64,000 nucleotides of DNA, taken from assembly GCA_001414485.1 (NCBI GenBank), contig LLEY01000076.1, positions 1-64,000 on the forward strand, given 5' to 3'. The notes below the pieces were generated by a model, which did no database searches, was not told the origin of the DNA, and saw only the letters and a list, made by a program, of their open reading frames with translations. Shown piece by piece: positions 11,167 to 23,746 of this stretch. Each line of letters begins with the position of its first letter. Within the stretch, counting starts at the first letter, position 1. Both the position numbers and the translations under genes were made by a program. The stretch is from Calycina herbarum. Taxonomy: Eukaryota; Ascomycota; Leotiomycetes; Helotiales; Pezizellaceae.

Positions 11167-12195
11167 TTTGTTTGTTGAATGGAGCTTTTGAAGAGTGTTT
11201 GGAGTTCTAAAGGAATGTTGTTGTTGCGCGTTGAGGTCAACTTAAAATCAAGAACATGATGACTCATCCCTGTCGGCGCATTGCGTACTCTGTGCTTTTT
11301 TGGGAGTGTGGTGAGTGAGTCTTGACCAGATCGCTGTTCAAATCTGGCAATTCAATACATCTTGTGGGCATGCAAAGTGGGATAGTAAATTCCCGTTTCG
11401 TACCTGCCTACCTAGCTCGTTGTTCTGACTTTCTAGGGTAATTAGAGTAAATTAATCTAAATATTTAGAACAATTTAAACTGATAATCTAGACATTTGGA
11501 AGAAACAACTTCAAAATTGTCCTACTTTAGGGCCTGTTTAGCTCGTACTTTTTGATAGATAGTTAGAAATATTCTCACTAAAAATGAATTAAATAATGAC
11601 TGAATAATTTAAATTGTCCGCCCTTTTTAAAATGCTGAGTCATTTAGCCCGCACTTTAGTTAGATTGTCTAACATTTATATGAAAGATATTCCACATCAA
11701 AAAAAGCAATCATTTATTAATTCTACCATTAGCACTAGTAGTACCGATATCACCAAAATTTCGAGGTCACTACTATAAGCGAGACGACTATAAAATATAC
11801 AGAATAGATTATTGGAATGAATACCAGCGGCGTGACTTAAAACCGCACCCCGCATATTTCATTGAATATTTATATCTATAATTATTAAGTGCTACTGACG
11901 TCATCATGTTGAATCGCTCCTTCTCAAAATCGCGCTTTCTTAGGTCGAGAAAATATGTTCCAAAAAAACACGAGAAAAGTATCCCGCTTTTCTAGCTTCA
12001 TTTCTATTATTAGAGTTTAATAAAGAGTATTGTATTCAAAATTTATATATTTATATATCTCTTAAACTGACTTCTAAATAATACAGAAGAGAAAGAGTGG
12101 TAAGCGAGGTATTAATGATTAAAATCGTGTTTGTAGTCTTATTTTGCTTGCTTCGAAGTTATCTCAATTTATAGAGAGCACGATTATGTTCTCCT
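11167..12195. other. AT-rich intergenic region
   Basis: From about 11430 to 12180 the sequence is strongly AT-rich. It contains two related segments (TTTAGCTCGTACTTT near 11537 and TTTAGCCCGCACTTTAGTTA near 11643) that look like diverged repeats. No gene was seen. Confidence 0.5.
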
Positions 12196-14011
12196 TTATT
12201 CGAACTTGGCTTGCTTGAAGTCAGCGGGCACAAGACAGCCTTCCAATTCCCCAAAAGCGTATATCCCCAGCATCATTCCAGTGAATGCTGCACCAATTGG
12301 AGGATCGACAGTCATGTCTTCTGTTGGAATTTCGCCAAGCCATATTGTATTAGTAACTTCATCCATGTCCCTGTCCTCACTGAAACCAACGAAGCCAAAC
12401 TCGTATTTCTCGTTCGAGCACCGAATGATAAATTCCACATCGGACACCTCATTATTTAAAGGAATGGTAACCTCTTTCCCAGCCGCTGGTCTGAAGCGTA
12501 TGATACGTTGAGTTGAATCGCTGGGAGATAATCGAATTCCAATGCTGCTATACGTGAAATAATTCCACCACAGCACCGTGCCAGATTCGGTGTTTGACGA
12601 GGTGGGTTGGAATGATAGCCGGGTCGACCAGGCACCACTTCGTGCTGTTTGTTTGCGTAGAAATAAGGTCGGACATGTTGGTATGCTAAGAGTGTATGGG
12701 CTTCCCCAAAGCCGGAGGACCCCTGGTTTTTCGGAAAGAGAGTAATCTAATTTTGTCGGCGTGTCTGAGAGAACAATTAGCAAGCTGTGCTTGAAATGAA
12801 CTGAGACTCTTACTCTTTCGATACCACCCAAGACTGAGTTCTGGTCCAGTAAAGTCGTCACACCATGCGACTGGTCTTTCATAAGGATACAATCCCGGTG
12901 CAGACGACTCGAGGGCGATCTTTTCGCCTCCATTTATCAAGGGCCAGTCATCTACCCAAGTCACGGGAGCTAAGAAGCTTTCTCGTCCTAGATATCCTGT
13001 CAGCATTGATACCAACAAAACCTCATAGTTTAGTCTTACCGAAAACAGAAGTCTTGAAAGTGCCTTTGACTTGAAGTGGCCTCACACCAAGCATGACGGC
13101 CCACCAATTTCGCTTTTCATCCTCGACGAAATCGGAATGCCCGGTGTTTTGCACATCGTCCTCAATGCCATTTCTCCATAAGGGATTATTTGGATCAAGT
13201 TCCCAAGGTCCAAATGGTCCTTTTTCTGATCTGCTTACCCATTCACAATGCCCTGATTCTGTACCGCCCTCTGCTGTAAAAAGGTAATAAAAATTCCCTC
13301 TCTTCAGAATATGAGATCCCTCCGCTACCCCAGAAGCAGATTCTCGGAGGAGTTTTGGCTGAGAAGTGGACCTTCCAGTTGATAAATCGACAGTACAGAT
13401 ATGAATGGCAAAATCCTTGATGGGTGGAGTGACGGGGGTCCGATGGTGTTTTCGGTATGTGGTGGATAGATACACCGTACCATCGTCATCCCAAAACAAC
13501 TTTCAGATGTTAGCCTTTGTGTCCAAGGGACCATTTCAGGGACCCTACTAAGTGTTCTTGTGTCCATTGAAATTTGGTTTGGATGGAAAAGACTTACATC
13601 CTGATCAAATCCACAAACATCAAAAAACACCGGCTCACTCCATTTCCCACCCCATATATCATCAGTCTTCACATAAAACCCCCTCGGCCAAACTCTATCA
13701 TCATCCTGGGGTCTATACCTATCGAAGCAAGCTGTGATGACATAAAATATTCCATCGTGCTCTCGGAGCGTGACAGCCCATACCCCCCCGCCTGGTTCAG
13801 GCGTGCGAATATTAAGTTGGCTTCTCCTCGTGAGCGCATGTCCAATGAGTCCCCATTTGATCAAATCCTTGCTGTGATATATTGGCACTCCGGGAAAATA
13901 CTCGAAGGATGATGTTACGAGGAAGAAATCCGAGCCGTGGCGGATGATTGAGGGATCTGGATTGAACCCTCCCCCACCTAGCATTATTGGGTTGTTGTAG
14001 GTTGAAACCAT
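12196..14011 (-). CDS. Glycoside hydrolase family 43 (beta-xylosidase/arabinofuranosidase type)
   Basis: Four exons on the minus strand (14011-13598, 13499-13040, 12996-12814, 12764-12196) join in frame over introns of 98, 43 and 49 nt to give 541 residues. The five-bladed GH43 domain shows all three acidic residues: Asp19 in NPDPSIIR (base), Asp136 in CGFDQDLFWDDDG (pKa modulator) and Glu198 in GVAEGSHI (acid). From about residue 330 a second, beta-sandwich-like domain follows, as in two-domain fungal GH43 enzymes. Members of the family cut xylosides or arabinosides from plant hemicellulose with inversion. No signal peptide is visible (the protein starts MVSTYNNPIMLGGGGF), so it may be intracellular. 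There is no transporter or regulator next to it. Substrate is inferred at family level only. Confidence 0.9.
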
Positions 14012-14947
14012 TTTGATGTTTCAGCGCTTCTGATCTTAGGTGCTGTTTCCAAAATAGAGCAGCTGTATCATTATATATGTTCCTTTTTGGAAGCTGTCGC
14101 TGATTTGTGGAAATGAAGTTTTTGCGTCTTGTTAGCTTGGTAGAGTTGCCAATTGATCAATTTATTCCAAAAAGAACCACATCCATATATTACGGACTCT
14201 GGGAACTGAATAACTCCAATGAGTTGGTTCAACTCTTTATATGAGTTGTTACGTTGCGGGGAAATCTTGAGCGGAGCCCTTCATGAGGATACACACGTGA
14301 CCTAGACTTTCAACCGGCCTTTTATTGAACTTAAAAGGGGATAAGTCAGTAGACCAAACAATATAAATATTGAGAGAAGCTAGATGACCATTATCTTGGA
14401 TTGAACTTGAGATTCAAATTCTCTCACGTGGCATTTCATTTTGAGATTAGCGCGGGGTTAAGTGGGGCATGGCAGCAAGTCGAAGTCGAGAAGGAACTCT
14501 TCGTCCTTCAACAACCTTTTGTTTTAGAGGTCTCCTTTCACATCCTACGTTGCTATTTTGCTCCGTCCACTGAAAAAGAGGAAGAAGGACAGGAAGCTCA
14601 AGTCCATACGAATTGTTACGTTTAAGCCGGCCGAGTGGTTGGCATGGACCGAATAGGGAACCTACCAGAGAGCCACATCATCTGTAGGCAAACCCATCGC
14701 GTGGATATACACCGTTTTTCTTCCACGGGCATTGTTGGCGGCAACCTGGAAAGTACCCAAGTTGCCGAATACCCCCGGTTTTCTGTTTGGTTACAGAGAT
14801 CCTGTTAACGTCATGTATACTTATTTTCTTTTTCTTAGAGAAGACTTCCTTATCCCCGTTTTCATGATACCCACCTTGAAATTCTTCCAAAGGGCCATAT
14901 TTACTTGGCTCTATCCTGATAACCTTCTATTGACTTGTGGAAGCTGA
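14012..14947. other. Intergenic region, no gene seen
   Basis: It holds the 5' flank of the GH43 gene. A short stretch near 14630 (GCCGGCCGAGTGGTTGGC) superficially recalls the D-arm of a class II tRNA, but no T-arm or acceptor pairing follows. Confidence 0.45.
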
Positions 14948-16215
14948 TTGCACAGCATGGAGCAACATAGTAGACCCAGAAACAAGCGGTATGCAAGATC
15001 TCCTTTCGAGGTGGTTGATGGGAGGACGATAATGGACGCGATCAAGAACCTCAAAGACAAGCTCGAAGGTCTGGTCACGGACTACGATATAGAGGGAGCT
15101 AGGCGCTGTGTCGGAGAGTTTGATCAACTCTCAACTATATACTCGGTGGATTTCGGGAATGTGGAAGATGAGATTCTTCTCGTCCAGGATGAGATTGAGA
15201 AGAAATGCACCGCCGCACGCACAGTTTACGACGGAGCTGTCTAGCCACTCTGCAAAACATGTCTTTCTATGTTCGAAAACAAATACCTGGATCAGCCCTC
15301 GAATCACGAGAGAAAAATTGGCGTCCTTGGCCTTAAGCAATGCTCTCTCTGCTCTTTGATTTGGAGACGATTGAGAATCAAGCAAGATGGGTGATGTTTA
15401 TCGGTATTGCTTCAACAATCACTCTGCAACGGGCTTTACGGACGGTAGAAATGGACTGTATGCTTCTCGGGATCCCTATTCCATCTACCTAGTTGGGGTT
15501 ATCATACCCGGAAGTATTGATTTGAACCGAAAAGGCCAGGGAGATTTGCAAGCTGGAAAGTATTTGATTGTGGATTACAATCTCAACAAGCGACCCGTGG
15601 ATCTTGTTGGTAGATGTTGTTAGTTCTGACACTACCTCCTTGACTGGCGATGAATTCGGGCATGTCAAAGGTGGCATTTTACGTACCCACGGGTCACTAG
15701 GCGTGATGAAGCTGCTTCATCCGGTGTCCCAATCTCAAAGCTCCAAAAAAGACTTGGCAATCAACATATTCTGGGACACCTTGGATTTGGCAGAAACCCA
15801 CAGTCATGTTTCTGCACCCCCGATCCCCTCTGAAAATGGATATGTAACGAACCCTACATCCGTGGTAGAAAGACATTCCCAGTATTCTAGACCATTGTCC
15901 GGGGCATCAAACGAGACGAGTATCTCGGGTGCAACAAATATCTTCTTCCTTCCAATCCGAATTTCTGGGAAGGATCCGGATGTAACCTACGAAGTCACAC
16001 TGAAAGATCTATTGCTCTTACCAACAGGGTTAAAGGGACAGTACAGAAGTGTTGGTTTATTCGAAGCCTATGATTGGTGTTCGCCAAGGTGGGGTTGTCG
16101 TGTTGGGATTCTTTCCAAGTTCCCGGGCCTGAAGACGGAAACTAAGTTTGAAAATGGTAGTGGATACTACGAGGAAAGTAATGGTCAGAGGCAAGGTGTT
16201 ATTAGTATTATATAA
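14948..16215 (+). pseudogene. Broken HET-like (heterokaryon incompatibility-type) gene
   Basis: A 98-codon plus-strand frame (MHSMEQHSRP...) ends at TAG 15242. Continuing in the same frame gives LCKTCLSMFENKYLD and later QCSLCSLIWRRL, the CxxC...CxLC preamble typical of fungal HET proteins, before another stop. Further protein-like pieces follow in other frames (15387-15623; 15568-16215). The last ends with QYRSVGLFEAYDWCSP, FPGLKTE and ENGSGYYEE, resembling the C-terminal region of such proteins. The central HET core (YxALSYCWG) was not found. HET proteins trigger cell death between incompatible strains. Several stops, or introns I could not place, interrupt it. I favour a pseudogene over a multi-exon gene. 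Confidence 0.45.
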
Positions 16216-16607
16216 GTGAGGTTTTAATTGCTCATACGACAAAGAGAGGTTTTTATTGCGTTGTACGTTGTTGGTATTGAATATTTTGTATTTTTTTGTA
16301 TTATCACTGCAATCTTTTCGTCTGTATTTAGCTATAAATATACATGTATTATGCGCTTACTCATGGGTTGTCAAAATATCGCAAGAGTCTGTTATCCAAA
16401 CGGAGGTAGGATCAATTTATCTTGCATTTTCTACTGTCCACTGGAATCCGTTCTACACTTTTGTACATTTTCCCAACGAAGGCTCGGCGACGAGACATAT
16501 GCTGCAACAGACAAGAGAGGTACAGAACTGAAATATATGCTCCTCCAAAGCGAACACGATAGAAAATGAACAAGCTGATCAATATGCCTCTCCCATATCT
16601 GCCAAGC
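16216..16607. other. Intergenic, AT-rich
   Basis: Convergent gap between the HET-like remnant (plus) and BTB paralogue 2 (minus). No gene or clear terminator motif seen. Confidence 0.4.
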
Positions 16608-18038
16608 TCATCGACGCGCTTTATCAAGTAATCCAAACCAGGGGGCCAGATTCGAATCCGTAACGGCAGTTTCGCCCTCATTATCAAGTGCGTTGTTGGA
16701 AGTTGGAGAAAGCCTTGCTTTCTGGATTTTCATGTGCTCTCGATGGTGGGACTCGACGGGATCCGGAGTGCTTGCTATAAGTTGCTTGGCCGTATCGTAT
16801 ATTTCGGAAACCTTTTTGCGATAAAGGGGTGATCTCCGTTTGGATGGGGATAGCTATGGAGTTTCAATAAGGAGATGGAATTTGCCGAAGTCCGGACATT
16901 GCAACGAATTTCACAAGGTTGTTTCTCAGGCCAAAGACCGAAACTGGTGAGGCTGAGAATAAGTGATCCGCAAAGTATGGCGGCATCGGGAGAGTTCGCT
17001 GTAGAACCACCTTTTCCACTGCAAATTTCGCGGCATACACGGTATGGTGTTTCGAGTAAGCGACCTATCGCTTTGAGTCGGTGTTCCATGATGCTTTCTA
17101 AGTATTCTTAGTCCACTGTTCGCGAGAATATTAGCTAGAATTCTGTGTAGTGGGTATTTAGTTCAAAAGATTCGTCAGAGATAAGAGCAGTTATGAAAAT
17201 GAAGCCAGCATATCAAATGTCTCGAATCTTGCTTCTTGCGGGAAAGATTCCATCGCCCTAAAGATTGAAAAGCGAAAGTAATTCTCACTCACCAATGATT
17301 CCTGGCGGCATTCCTTCTCCCAAAACCTTTCCTCGCATCGAGCACCCGCCATTGGCATTGACACCCTTCCTGTACTAGATATGCACTTAATCTTTCGACA
17401 GTTTCAACTCTTCCCGCAACCCATGATATACTAACATTCGCCAAAGATTAGTCAATGTGCGGTTATTTTGAACAAAGCTGTGAAAACCTACAACAACCAT
17501 TCTTCCTGTCCTGGCTTGATACATTTCCACCAAAACAGCCAAGTTGAACAGTTGATCGTAGCTCAGCTTAGCTGGAATGTCTTTGAACTGGAGGTGTGTA
17601 ATCTGAAGAAGTAATTTGAGTGCTGAAGGGTCGTGCTCTTCATCCGAGAAGTCGAGATCTGCGATCATTGGTCTTTCGTCGTTTCCGACCTAGGATGCTG
17701 CTGGTGTGGTGAGGGTTCTTCGTCCGCTTGGTCTCTGGGACGCGGGGGGATCTGAGGAAGTCGCGGCATTTCGAAGCTTCGCAATCTCTGTTTCGTACCA
17801 TTCTATCTTCTCAATGATTGCTATCCTCTCAAGCGAATTTGCAATAGTTATCGTGTCGTTTGATTGATCACGGACGCAATTCTCCATGGGGGGAAAATGA
17901 ACTTGGCCCAGACGTTGGAAGCACGATGCATGCAAGCTGCGGAGCACCAGGCGTAGGTGAGCTGGCCGTTGGGAGCACAGTGATGCGGGCCTCTGCAGAT
18001 GGAAGGGTGAGGTGTGGGCAGTCTTTAAGATCGGCCAT
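16608..18038 (-). pseudogene. BTB/POZ-domain protein, broken (paralogue 2)
   Basis: The minus strand holds the same family as 9940-11166. Pieces are a start MADLKDCPHLTLPS at 18038, ASNVWAKFIFPPW near 17890, LDFSDEEHDPSALKLLLQIT (17630 region) and HLQFKDIPAKLSYDQLFNLA. Then come NANGGCSMRGKVLGEGMPPG before a GTGAGT donor, and a C-terminal exon with YRVCREICSGKG, SLTSFGLWPEKQPCEIRC and LHSYPHPNG. Breaks are an in-frame TAG at 17690-17692, a frame change around the FPPW block, and a one-base deletion in an A-run at about 16813. After that deletion the family-typical tail (IYDTAKQLIASTPDPV) continues in another frame to a stop at 16608. At least three lesions make this a pseudogene unless some are base-calling errors. 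Confidence 0.6.
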
Positions 18039-18824
18039 TTTTGGTGCAACTCAATTATTTTTCAGATACTGTAATATGAATAGTGCACAGTCTGTTTGTT
18101 TGGTGGAATTCAATAAAAAACGCCGTTGAAAGACAGTTTGAAGAGACGCGCTCCCGCGGTGGTGGCGTGTTGTCAAAAATAAATAAAGAAACTGAAAAAT
18201 TCGAAATCCTGTTGACTTTTAGTGCACCTTGCCATCTTCGGAAGCCCCACTATCTAAGCGAATGTCTGAATATTATGTCTGGAATCAACACAACTTAAGA
18301 AGATTGGAAATGAACGATAGTCCTTGGCAAGGAATATTTTATTGGTCTTATGCAGGTGCATGATGGCATTAAAGGTTACATTGTCCCATTTCTCTAGCCA
18401 GTAAGCAAAGTGGCAGTAAATCCTCGTTCTAATTTCTGGAGACTTTGAGAAAATTGAACTTGATTGGTCCAAAACACTCAGGTCAATATTTTAAATTATT
18501 CTAAGTGTTTTGCCCTGAAAAGGCGGAATAACGAGAGCTAGGTGGGCAGGGCCGGGCAGGGCAGGTACGACACAAGTATTTACTGCCGCTTTTAATGTCC
18601 ACTACGGTGCATTTTTGCATGGAGAATGAAGCAAGGGTGTTCAAGGAGGATAACTTCTACAGAGAAAACATCTGCATATAACAATCATGCCTGATGAAGG
18701 GAAGCGAAATCTCCTAGAGTTTCTGAGCTTCTTGGTCTAGTAAACGAGGCTCATGAGTCTTTGGCTTGAAAATATCTATTTTCATGGTAATGGTTTAATA
18801 CCGCAATCTCTGCTACCATGGCTT
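18039..18824. other. Intergenic, no gene seen
   Basis: Gap between BTB paralogues 2 and 3. It contains a GGGCAGGGCCGGGCAGGGCAGG run near 18546. No coding support. Confidence 0.4.
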
Positions 18825-19868
18825 TCAACATCGCTCCTGAAAACGCTGATGATGCTCATCTAGAACCGGACTTGGACTGCTTTGGTATTCTTTCTCCTTT
18901 TCGCATGTCAATTTCTTTCGAAAAAGTGCACACTCCGAGTGAGGCCCTGCATACGGGTCTTGTTTCGAAGCTCCTAGACATACGCCGACGCCAAATACAC
19001 ACTGGGGGACCATAAATGTAACCTGCATATCCGAAAACAACTTGAATCCAACCTTACTGGAGCACATTATCAAGAGCAGCCCTCAAAAGAGCGGAATGAA
19101 GGCTGCATCGAAAGAACGTGGTGGGACTTCCGAATACTACCAGATTCGCCTCCCTCGATATTTCGCCATGAGATTCCCAAATTTGGCCATGGCTTCTTTT
19201 CGGATTCGAAGCATGTTTTCTGTTTTCAAATTATTAGTGCACTTGTATAACACTGGAAGTCAAGAACACTTACTCGCAAGTCCCGAGAGAAAAAGGCCCA
19301 GTGGAATGGGTTCCAACTCCTCGTCCAAGAATGCATCGCCTCTTTGATTCGAGTACAACTTCATTAGGCGCTCCTTTGCAAGGTATTCAAATATTCGCAA
19401 GTTACGCTTGAAGACCCAGCAAATCCACAGGTAATTCAAATCCCTTAGTCCCACAGCAAATTTCCATTCCAATTCTTCGTCCGCAAACCACTGCTGAAAC
19501 CGTGGACTGATAAGGTCCTGGCAGAAAAGCATATCACTGAGTTTGGCGATCTCCAGGAGGACGTCGAATTCGATGATTCGTGGTATCTTGTCGTATTGGT
19601 GGTGGCCAAGTTGTAAGATGATCAGAAGTGCATCGCCGTGGTCTTCAGCCAAGCTCTTAGCTTTATTTCTGATCAACTGCTCGGTCGGATGCTCGAGTTG
19701 TTTTATTTCATTTTCGCTGTTGAGAAAGGGTGGATATGCGAATTTAGCAAGGGCTGGGCTAGCTTTCTCCAAAGAGTCAGCATTGACCAATCCATAGACA
19801 AGGTTGCCTTTGTAGAGAGCAGCAATTTCGATATCCCTGTTGGGGAAAGTAAAACTCGGATGCCGCAT
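18825..19868 (-). pseudogene. BTB/POZ-family protein, probably broken (paralogue 3)
   Basis: A first exon starting MRHPSFTFPNRDIEIAAL at 19868 runs about 200 codons and contains FAYPPFLNSENEIKQLEHP, EDHGDALLIILQLGHHQYD, KIPRIIEFDVLLEIAKLSD and LRDLNYLWICWVFKR. This is the BTB-plus-helical layout of the neighbouring paralogues. A GTAAGT donor after GLFLSGLA (near 19273) and an acceptor after CACTAAT lead to KNMLRIRKEAMAKFGNLM, then a stop (IW-TAG). A C-terminal piece in another frame (CSSKVGFKLFSDMQVT ... SPSPVLDEHHQRF, to 18825) matches the family tail. A TGA sits where that frame should join, so either a further intron was missed or the gene is broken. It is on the same strand as paralogues 1 and 2. 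Confidence 0.55.
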
Positions 19869-21254
19869 GGATTTGGGGTCTTCTTTTTTCCATTCTGGGG
19901 TTTTGGATGAGGTTCTAGGTAGTCAATTTTGGAGTAGGACTTGGTTCCCTGGTTTTTAAAGTAATGTCAACAAAAAATACTTCGTGTAATGTTCTGCGGC
20001 GGTGGCTTGATGATGTCAACACAAAAGCAGCCTCACATATTTACATGCAGTTCGTTCCCCAATACCCAGAAAATGTTTCATTGGCGACTCACATATACTG
20101 TAGCTTACCAACCAGTACAAAGAGCATGTCTCAACTTACAATGAAGGTGCTTTCCATGAAAAGCTTGCTCATTGCCTTTTGCGACCAATAGAATTTTTTA
20201 ATTCGTCGTCAAAGTGTCTTCTCCGCTGAGAGTAACACCAAAGTTTTAAAATGTAAATAGTAAACTTCGCTAAGAAAGTGGTGTAATATACACGTGAACA
20301 CCCATCGTCCGAATGTTAAGATTGCAATTCACCTAGAGTGAGCATTGTTCCCCAAGTGAGAGCCAGTCGCTACGGAGATGGATACCCCTTCTGGAAAATG
20401 ACCAATCAACGCTGACCAGTTATTTCCTTTAATCGTTTTAAAATCCCTCTCCTTCAAAATACTTCCAGTCCTGCATACACTCATCGACACGAAACACTCA
20501 CCCCACCAACAAACCGAAATTGGGATATCATTTTACTGCCCTACCCCAAAGACTTACGTTCTTATCTCTTCTCTTCAATTCGTTCCCTCCAAATCGCGCC
20601 ACTGAAGGGGAATATCCCAGCTGGCCCATAAACCTACCTACCAACAAACACAACCGAGCTATGACAGGGGAATCTCGTGAAAGTAATTTTACAAAGCTTT
20701 TTATTTTATCGTTACATATTAAGGGGATGTTCTCAGTGGAAAGGTCTGCAGCGATGCCCTTGTAAGAGGAGGTCTAGTCCTCAAGAAATTTCTTTAGTGC
20801 GCTTCTTCCTCTGACGAGATAGATGTATGTTAGTATGTTGCAGCCCTACCTTTCCACGCTTCATCGACAATGACTCCAAAAGCCCATACCCGCATAACAG
20901 TAGCGAAAAAAAGATACGCCTGCAAGGGCCAGTCCACGAGTTAAACTGAACAGAAGACGAAGGCAAGAGCCTACTGATACTCCTTCAAATCATGCACAAC
21001 CAGCTCGAGAAAACCCCCCAGCGGCTTAGTGGTTATGATAAAGTTTACTCTTTATGCCAGCTAAGCGACTTCTACGATTGAGCAAACTTGTGTATTCCTT
21101 GGGCAAAAGGCTGGATTTTGGACTTTGAGGCAGATGGTTCGATTTACGAAAAATGATCGACGGCTTGAGAGAAGCCAACCTACGCAAAACGTACGATAAG
21201 AAGCAGGAGATCTTCGACCAAATTCCGGATGGACTAATGGGTAAGTTGAACCTA
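19869..21254. other. Intergenic, no supported gene
   Basis: Several short open frames on both strands lack motifs and intron support. An 81-codon frame at 20520-20765 has no family resemblance. The right end is the flank of a transposon inserted at TA 21253-21254. Confidence 0.45.
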
Positions 21255-22590
21255 AGAGTTGTGGCCACAGCTCGTGGCACACCTAAGCGAGATTTGCCCC
21301 CCACCTTAATTTCCGACACTCCCTTTTCAAAAATCTACTATAATTCAACCTTTCGTCCAAAACTCTCTAAATTAAGAATGGCAGGCCAAATCCTCTCCCC
21401 CTCTCCTATACACGAACTTGGTCACAATTGGCATACACCGAAAAGGGCTAGGGTACGACAAGCGCGAAGCGACGGAAAATCGTAGGGATGGATACACAAA
21501 GAATTAGGGGTTCCTAGAACCACTGCGAGACGGATTTGCAAGGACGGAACAAGTCGACGTACACGGAAAGGGAAGCAATATCAAAGGAGGCGACTAGGAA
21601 AGAGGGATATACGCCGGATTATTCGATTTATATCGACAAATTATACTACTTGTCGTATAACTTTCGAGCGAGTCCGTAACATCCTCGGTATCGACGCGTC
21701 GGCACGTACAATTCGACGAGAACTACGCTACGCAGGCTACCGCCACTGCGTAGCATGCCCTCGACCTTTTATATCTCGGAAACAAGCTAAAAAGCGTCTT
21801 AGTTTTGCATTAGAACACCGTTGGTAGGGGACCTCTGACTATGCTGCCTCGAATCCAAAGGGGGGGGGGACTAGAGGAAGGTTATATAGTCAGACGAGTG
21901 TATATTTAAGCTTGGAAAGAGTGGGAGGGTTTGGGTAACGCGGCGTATAGACGAAAAACAGTGTCCTGACTGTATTCGGTCAACTTATCGTTCAGGGAGG
22001 GTGTCGGTTATGATCTGGGGCGCGATCGGCTAGGATTATAAGTCCCCTCTTGTCTTCTTAGAGAAGGAACAAGGCTGTAAAGGGGTAAATTCTCAAGCCT
22101 ATAGGGATCAAGTTCTTCAGCCAATTATCTTTCCCTTATTCGACAAGCTCAGTACCGATTATATCTTTATAGAGGACGGTTCCAAGGTACATAAAGGACA
22201 TGCTCGTTTAGCTAAGCTCCAGCATAGCATCCGCGGCTTTAACTGGCCTCCTTCTTCACCTGATTTAAACGTAATCGAGAAGGTCTGGCGATGGATGAAA
22301 GAAGAGTTAAAAAAGTTGCCCTTTGTACCGACTTCTAAGGAGGAGTTAATAAGGGAGATCCAAAGGCTTTGGGATCTGGTGGATCCACGTGATTATCGGG
22401 CATATACTGAGAGATTAACATGTAAATTAGAAGATGTTATTGAAGTACGTGGATTAGCTACTATCCATTAATACAAGTTTTTAATTTAAAGTTAAAATAA
22501 TTAGAATTGGATTTATAGTATATTTTTAAAAATAAGGTGTAGGTTTTGATGTTCTCGCTTAGGTGTGCCACGAGCTGTGGCCACAACTCT
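21255..22590 (+). mobile_element. Tc1/mariner-like DNA transposon (1336 bp)
   Basis: The ends are near-perfect inverted repeats of about 38 bp, beginning AGAGTTGTGGCCACAGCTCG and continuing TGGCACACCTAAGCGAGA, with TA duplicates at 21253-21254 and 22591-22592. The TIR contains a palindrome (TGTGGCCACA). A single transposase gene on the plus strand fills the interior. Nearly identical TIRs but a stop-ridden transposase suggest a moderately recent, now dead insertion. Confidence 0.92.
21378..22471 (+). pseudogene. Tc1/mariner transposase, stop-interrupted
   Basis: The plus strand reads MAGQILSPSPIHELGHNWHT, then helix-turn-helix-like IHKELGVPRTTARRICK and GIDASARTIRRELRYAGYRH. The DDE core follows: SDECIFKLGKSGRVWVTRR (first Asp), SVMIWGAIG, FIEDGSKVHKGHAR (second Asp) and WPPSSPDLNVIEKVWRWMKE (final Glu). 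Stops lie after RSDGKS, at ALEHRW, and around GGGD and KVI. Transposases of this type excise and insert the element at TA. The short spacing and the NVIEK motif indicate a DD34E-like member. Frame is otherwise kept, so decay is by point changes. Confidence 0.88.
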
Positions 22591-22592
22591 TA

Positions 22593-23746
22593 CAATAAGC
22601 TACGATTATGAGTATATACTGATAAATTGTGCTTACTAGATTCCATATTCCGTCATCGTGGTGCTACGATTGAGAGAGTTTACGAGTCAAGCCTCCTAGC
22701 ATACGCCTCTGGTGACGACCTTTCCCAAAAGATTAGTGCAAAGCTGCATTTCTGAGCCGTGTGGTGCAATGCATCCTAGAAGCAAAAGTCTGCTCTAAAA
22801 CACTATCCTGGTGTTGCGTCGCGATATAAATAGAGCGTTATTACGTTGGCATCTGGTATGTTTTATCTGACAATTATATTATTGACCAATTATACGCTGA
22901 TTTCAGCAATTTCTCGGACTTTGTGGAATAATTATTTAATCCACCAATAATATATATAGAGTTAAATATAAGGTTATTCCCACTTTATATCGTATAAGCG
23001 TCCTAACCATAACATGTTTGTAACCTATTTAGAACTTATATATACTTAAAAGAAAGCATCTCTAAGATCGGTGGGAGGGGATAATGCGGAGGCTATTGCT
23101 CTTTAAGATGATTTAGATAGCTAATTTGCTTAAGATATAACAAGAGATAAGGGGATTAAAGAGAGTTAAAGAGAGTGAGAAGAGAGGTCTCGAAAAGGGG
23201 ATAGAAAATGGGGGCAAGTAGGGCACTTCAGCTGGGAAAGGATGGGGATGGGAATAGTTTCACTTTTATTTATTGGTGAACAAAATACTTATCCTACAAA
23301 GTCCGATATATTGGTCAATTCCTTATATAATTGACCAATTCCATAATTGTCAGATGAAACATACCACATCTCCAGGTACATAAATAGAGAAGGAAGAGTT
23401 TCGTGCTCTTCTGGCCAAGCAACACCAACGTTGCCTGAATCATGGTGTTTGAAACTCAAAAAGGAGACGTCCACTGCGATACACGAGATCGATGCTTGTA
23501 TGCCAAATCCACCAATGGAGCAAGACCTGGAGCAGTTTGAAGGGAGGAGAGCTTCTATATTGGTTGATGTGGGGAAGAGACACCCGCGCGGCGGTAATTC
23601 CTCGAGATATAAGTCTGATATGGGTTGCGGATCACAGATAGGCCCATTCTCTCGTCTCGTCTCACTACGTCCGCTGACTGCTAACCACACAACCCTACTT
23701 GACCTCTCGGACGACGAGGACTCTTATAACGATACATACCGCAATA
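22593..23746. other. AT-rich flank between two transposons
   Basis: From about 22840 to 23290 it is AT-rich with TTGACCAATT motifs repeated near 22890, 23313 and 23332. Open frames on both strands at 23289-23766 overlap each other; neither has recognisable domains. The minus-strand one might be the far end of a gene cut by the insertion at 23747. Confidence 0.4.

Noticed and set aside
14625..14665. Possible tRNA (GCCGAGTGGTT-like D-arm)
   Set aside because: No matching acceptor stem, anticodon stem or T-loop could be drawn around it.
16640..16665. TTCGAATCC motif resembling a tRNA T-loop
   Set aside because: The flanking bases do not pair and the segment belongs to the BTB paralogue 2 tail.
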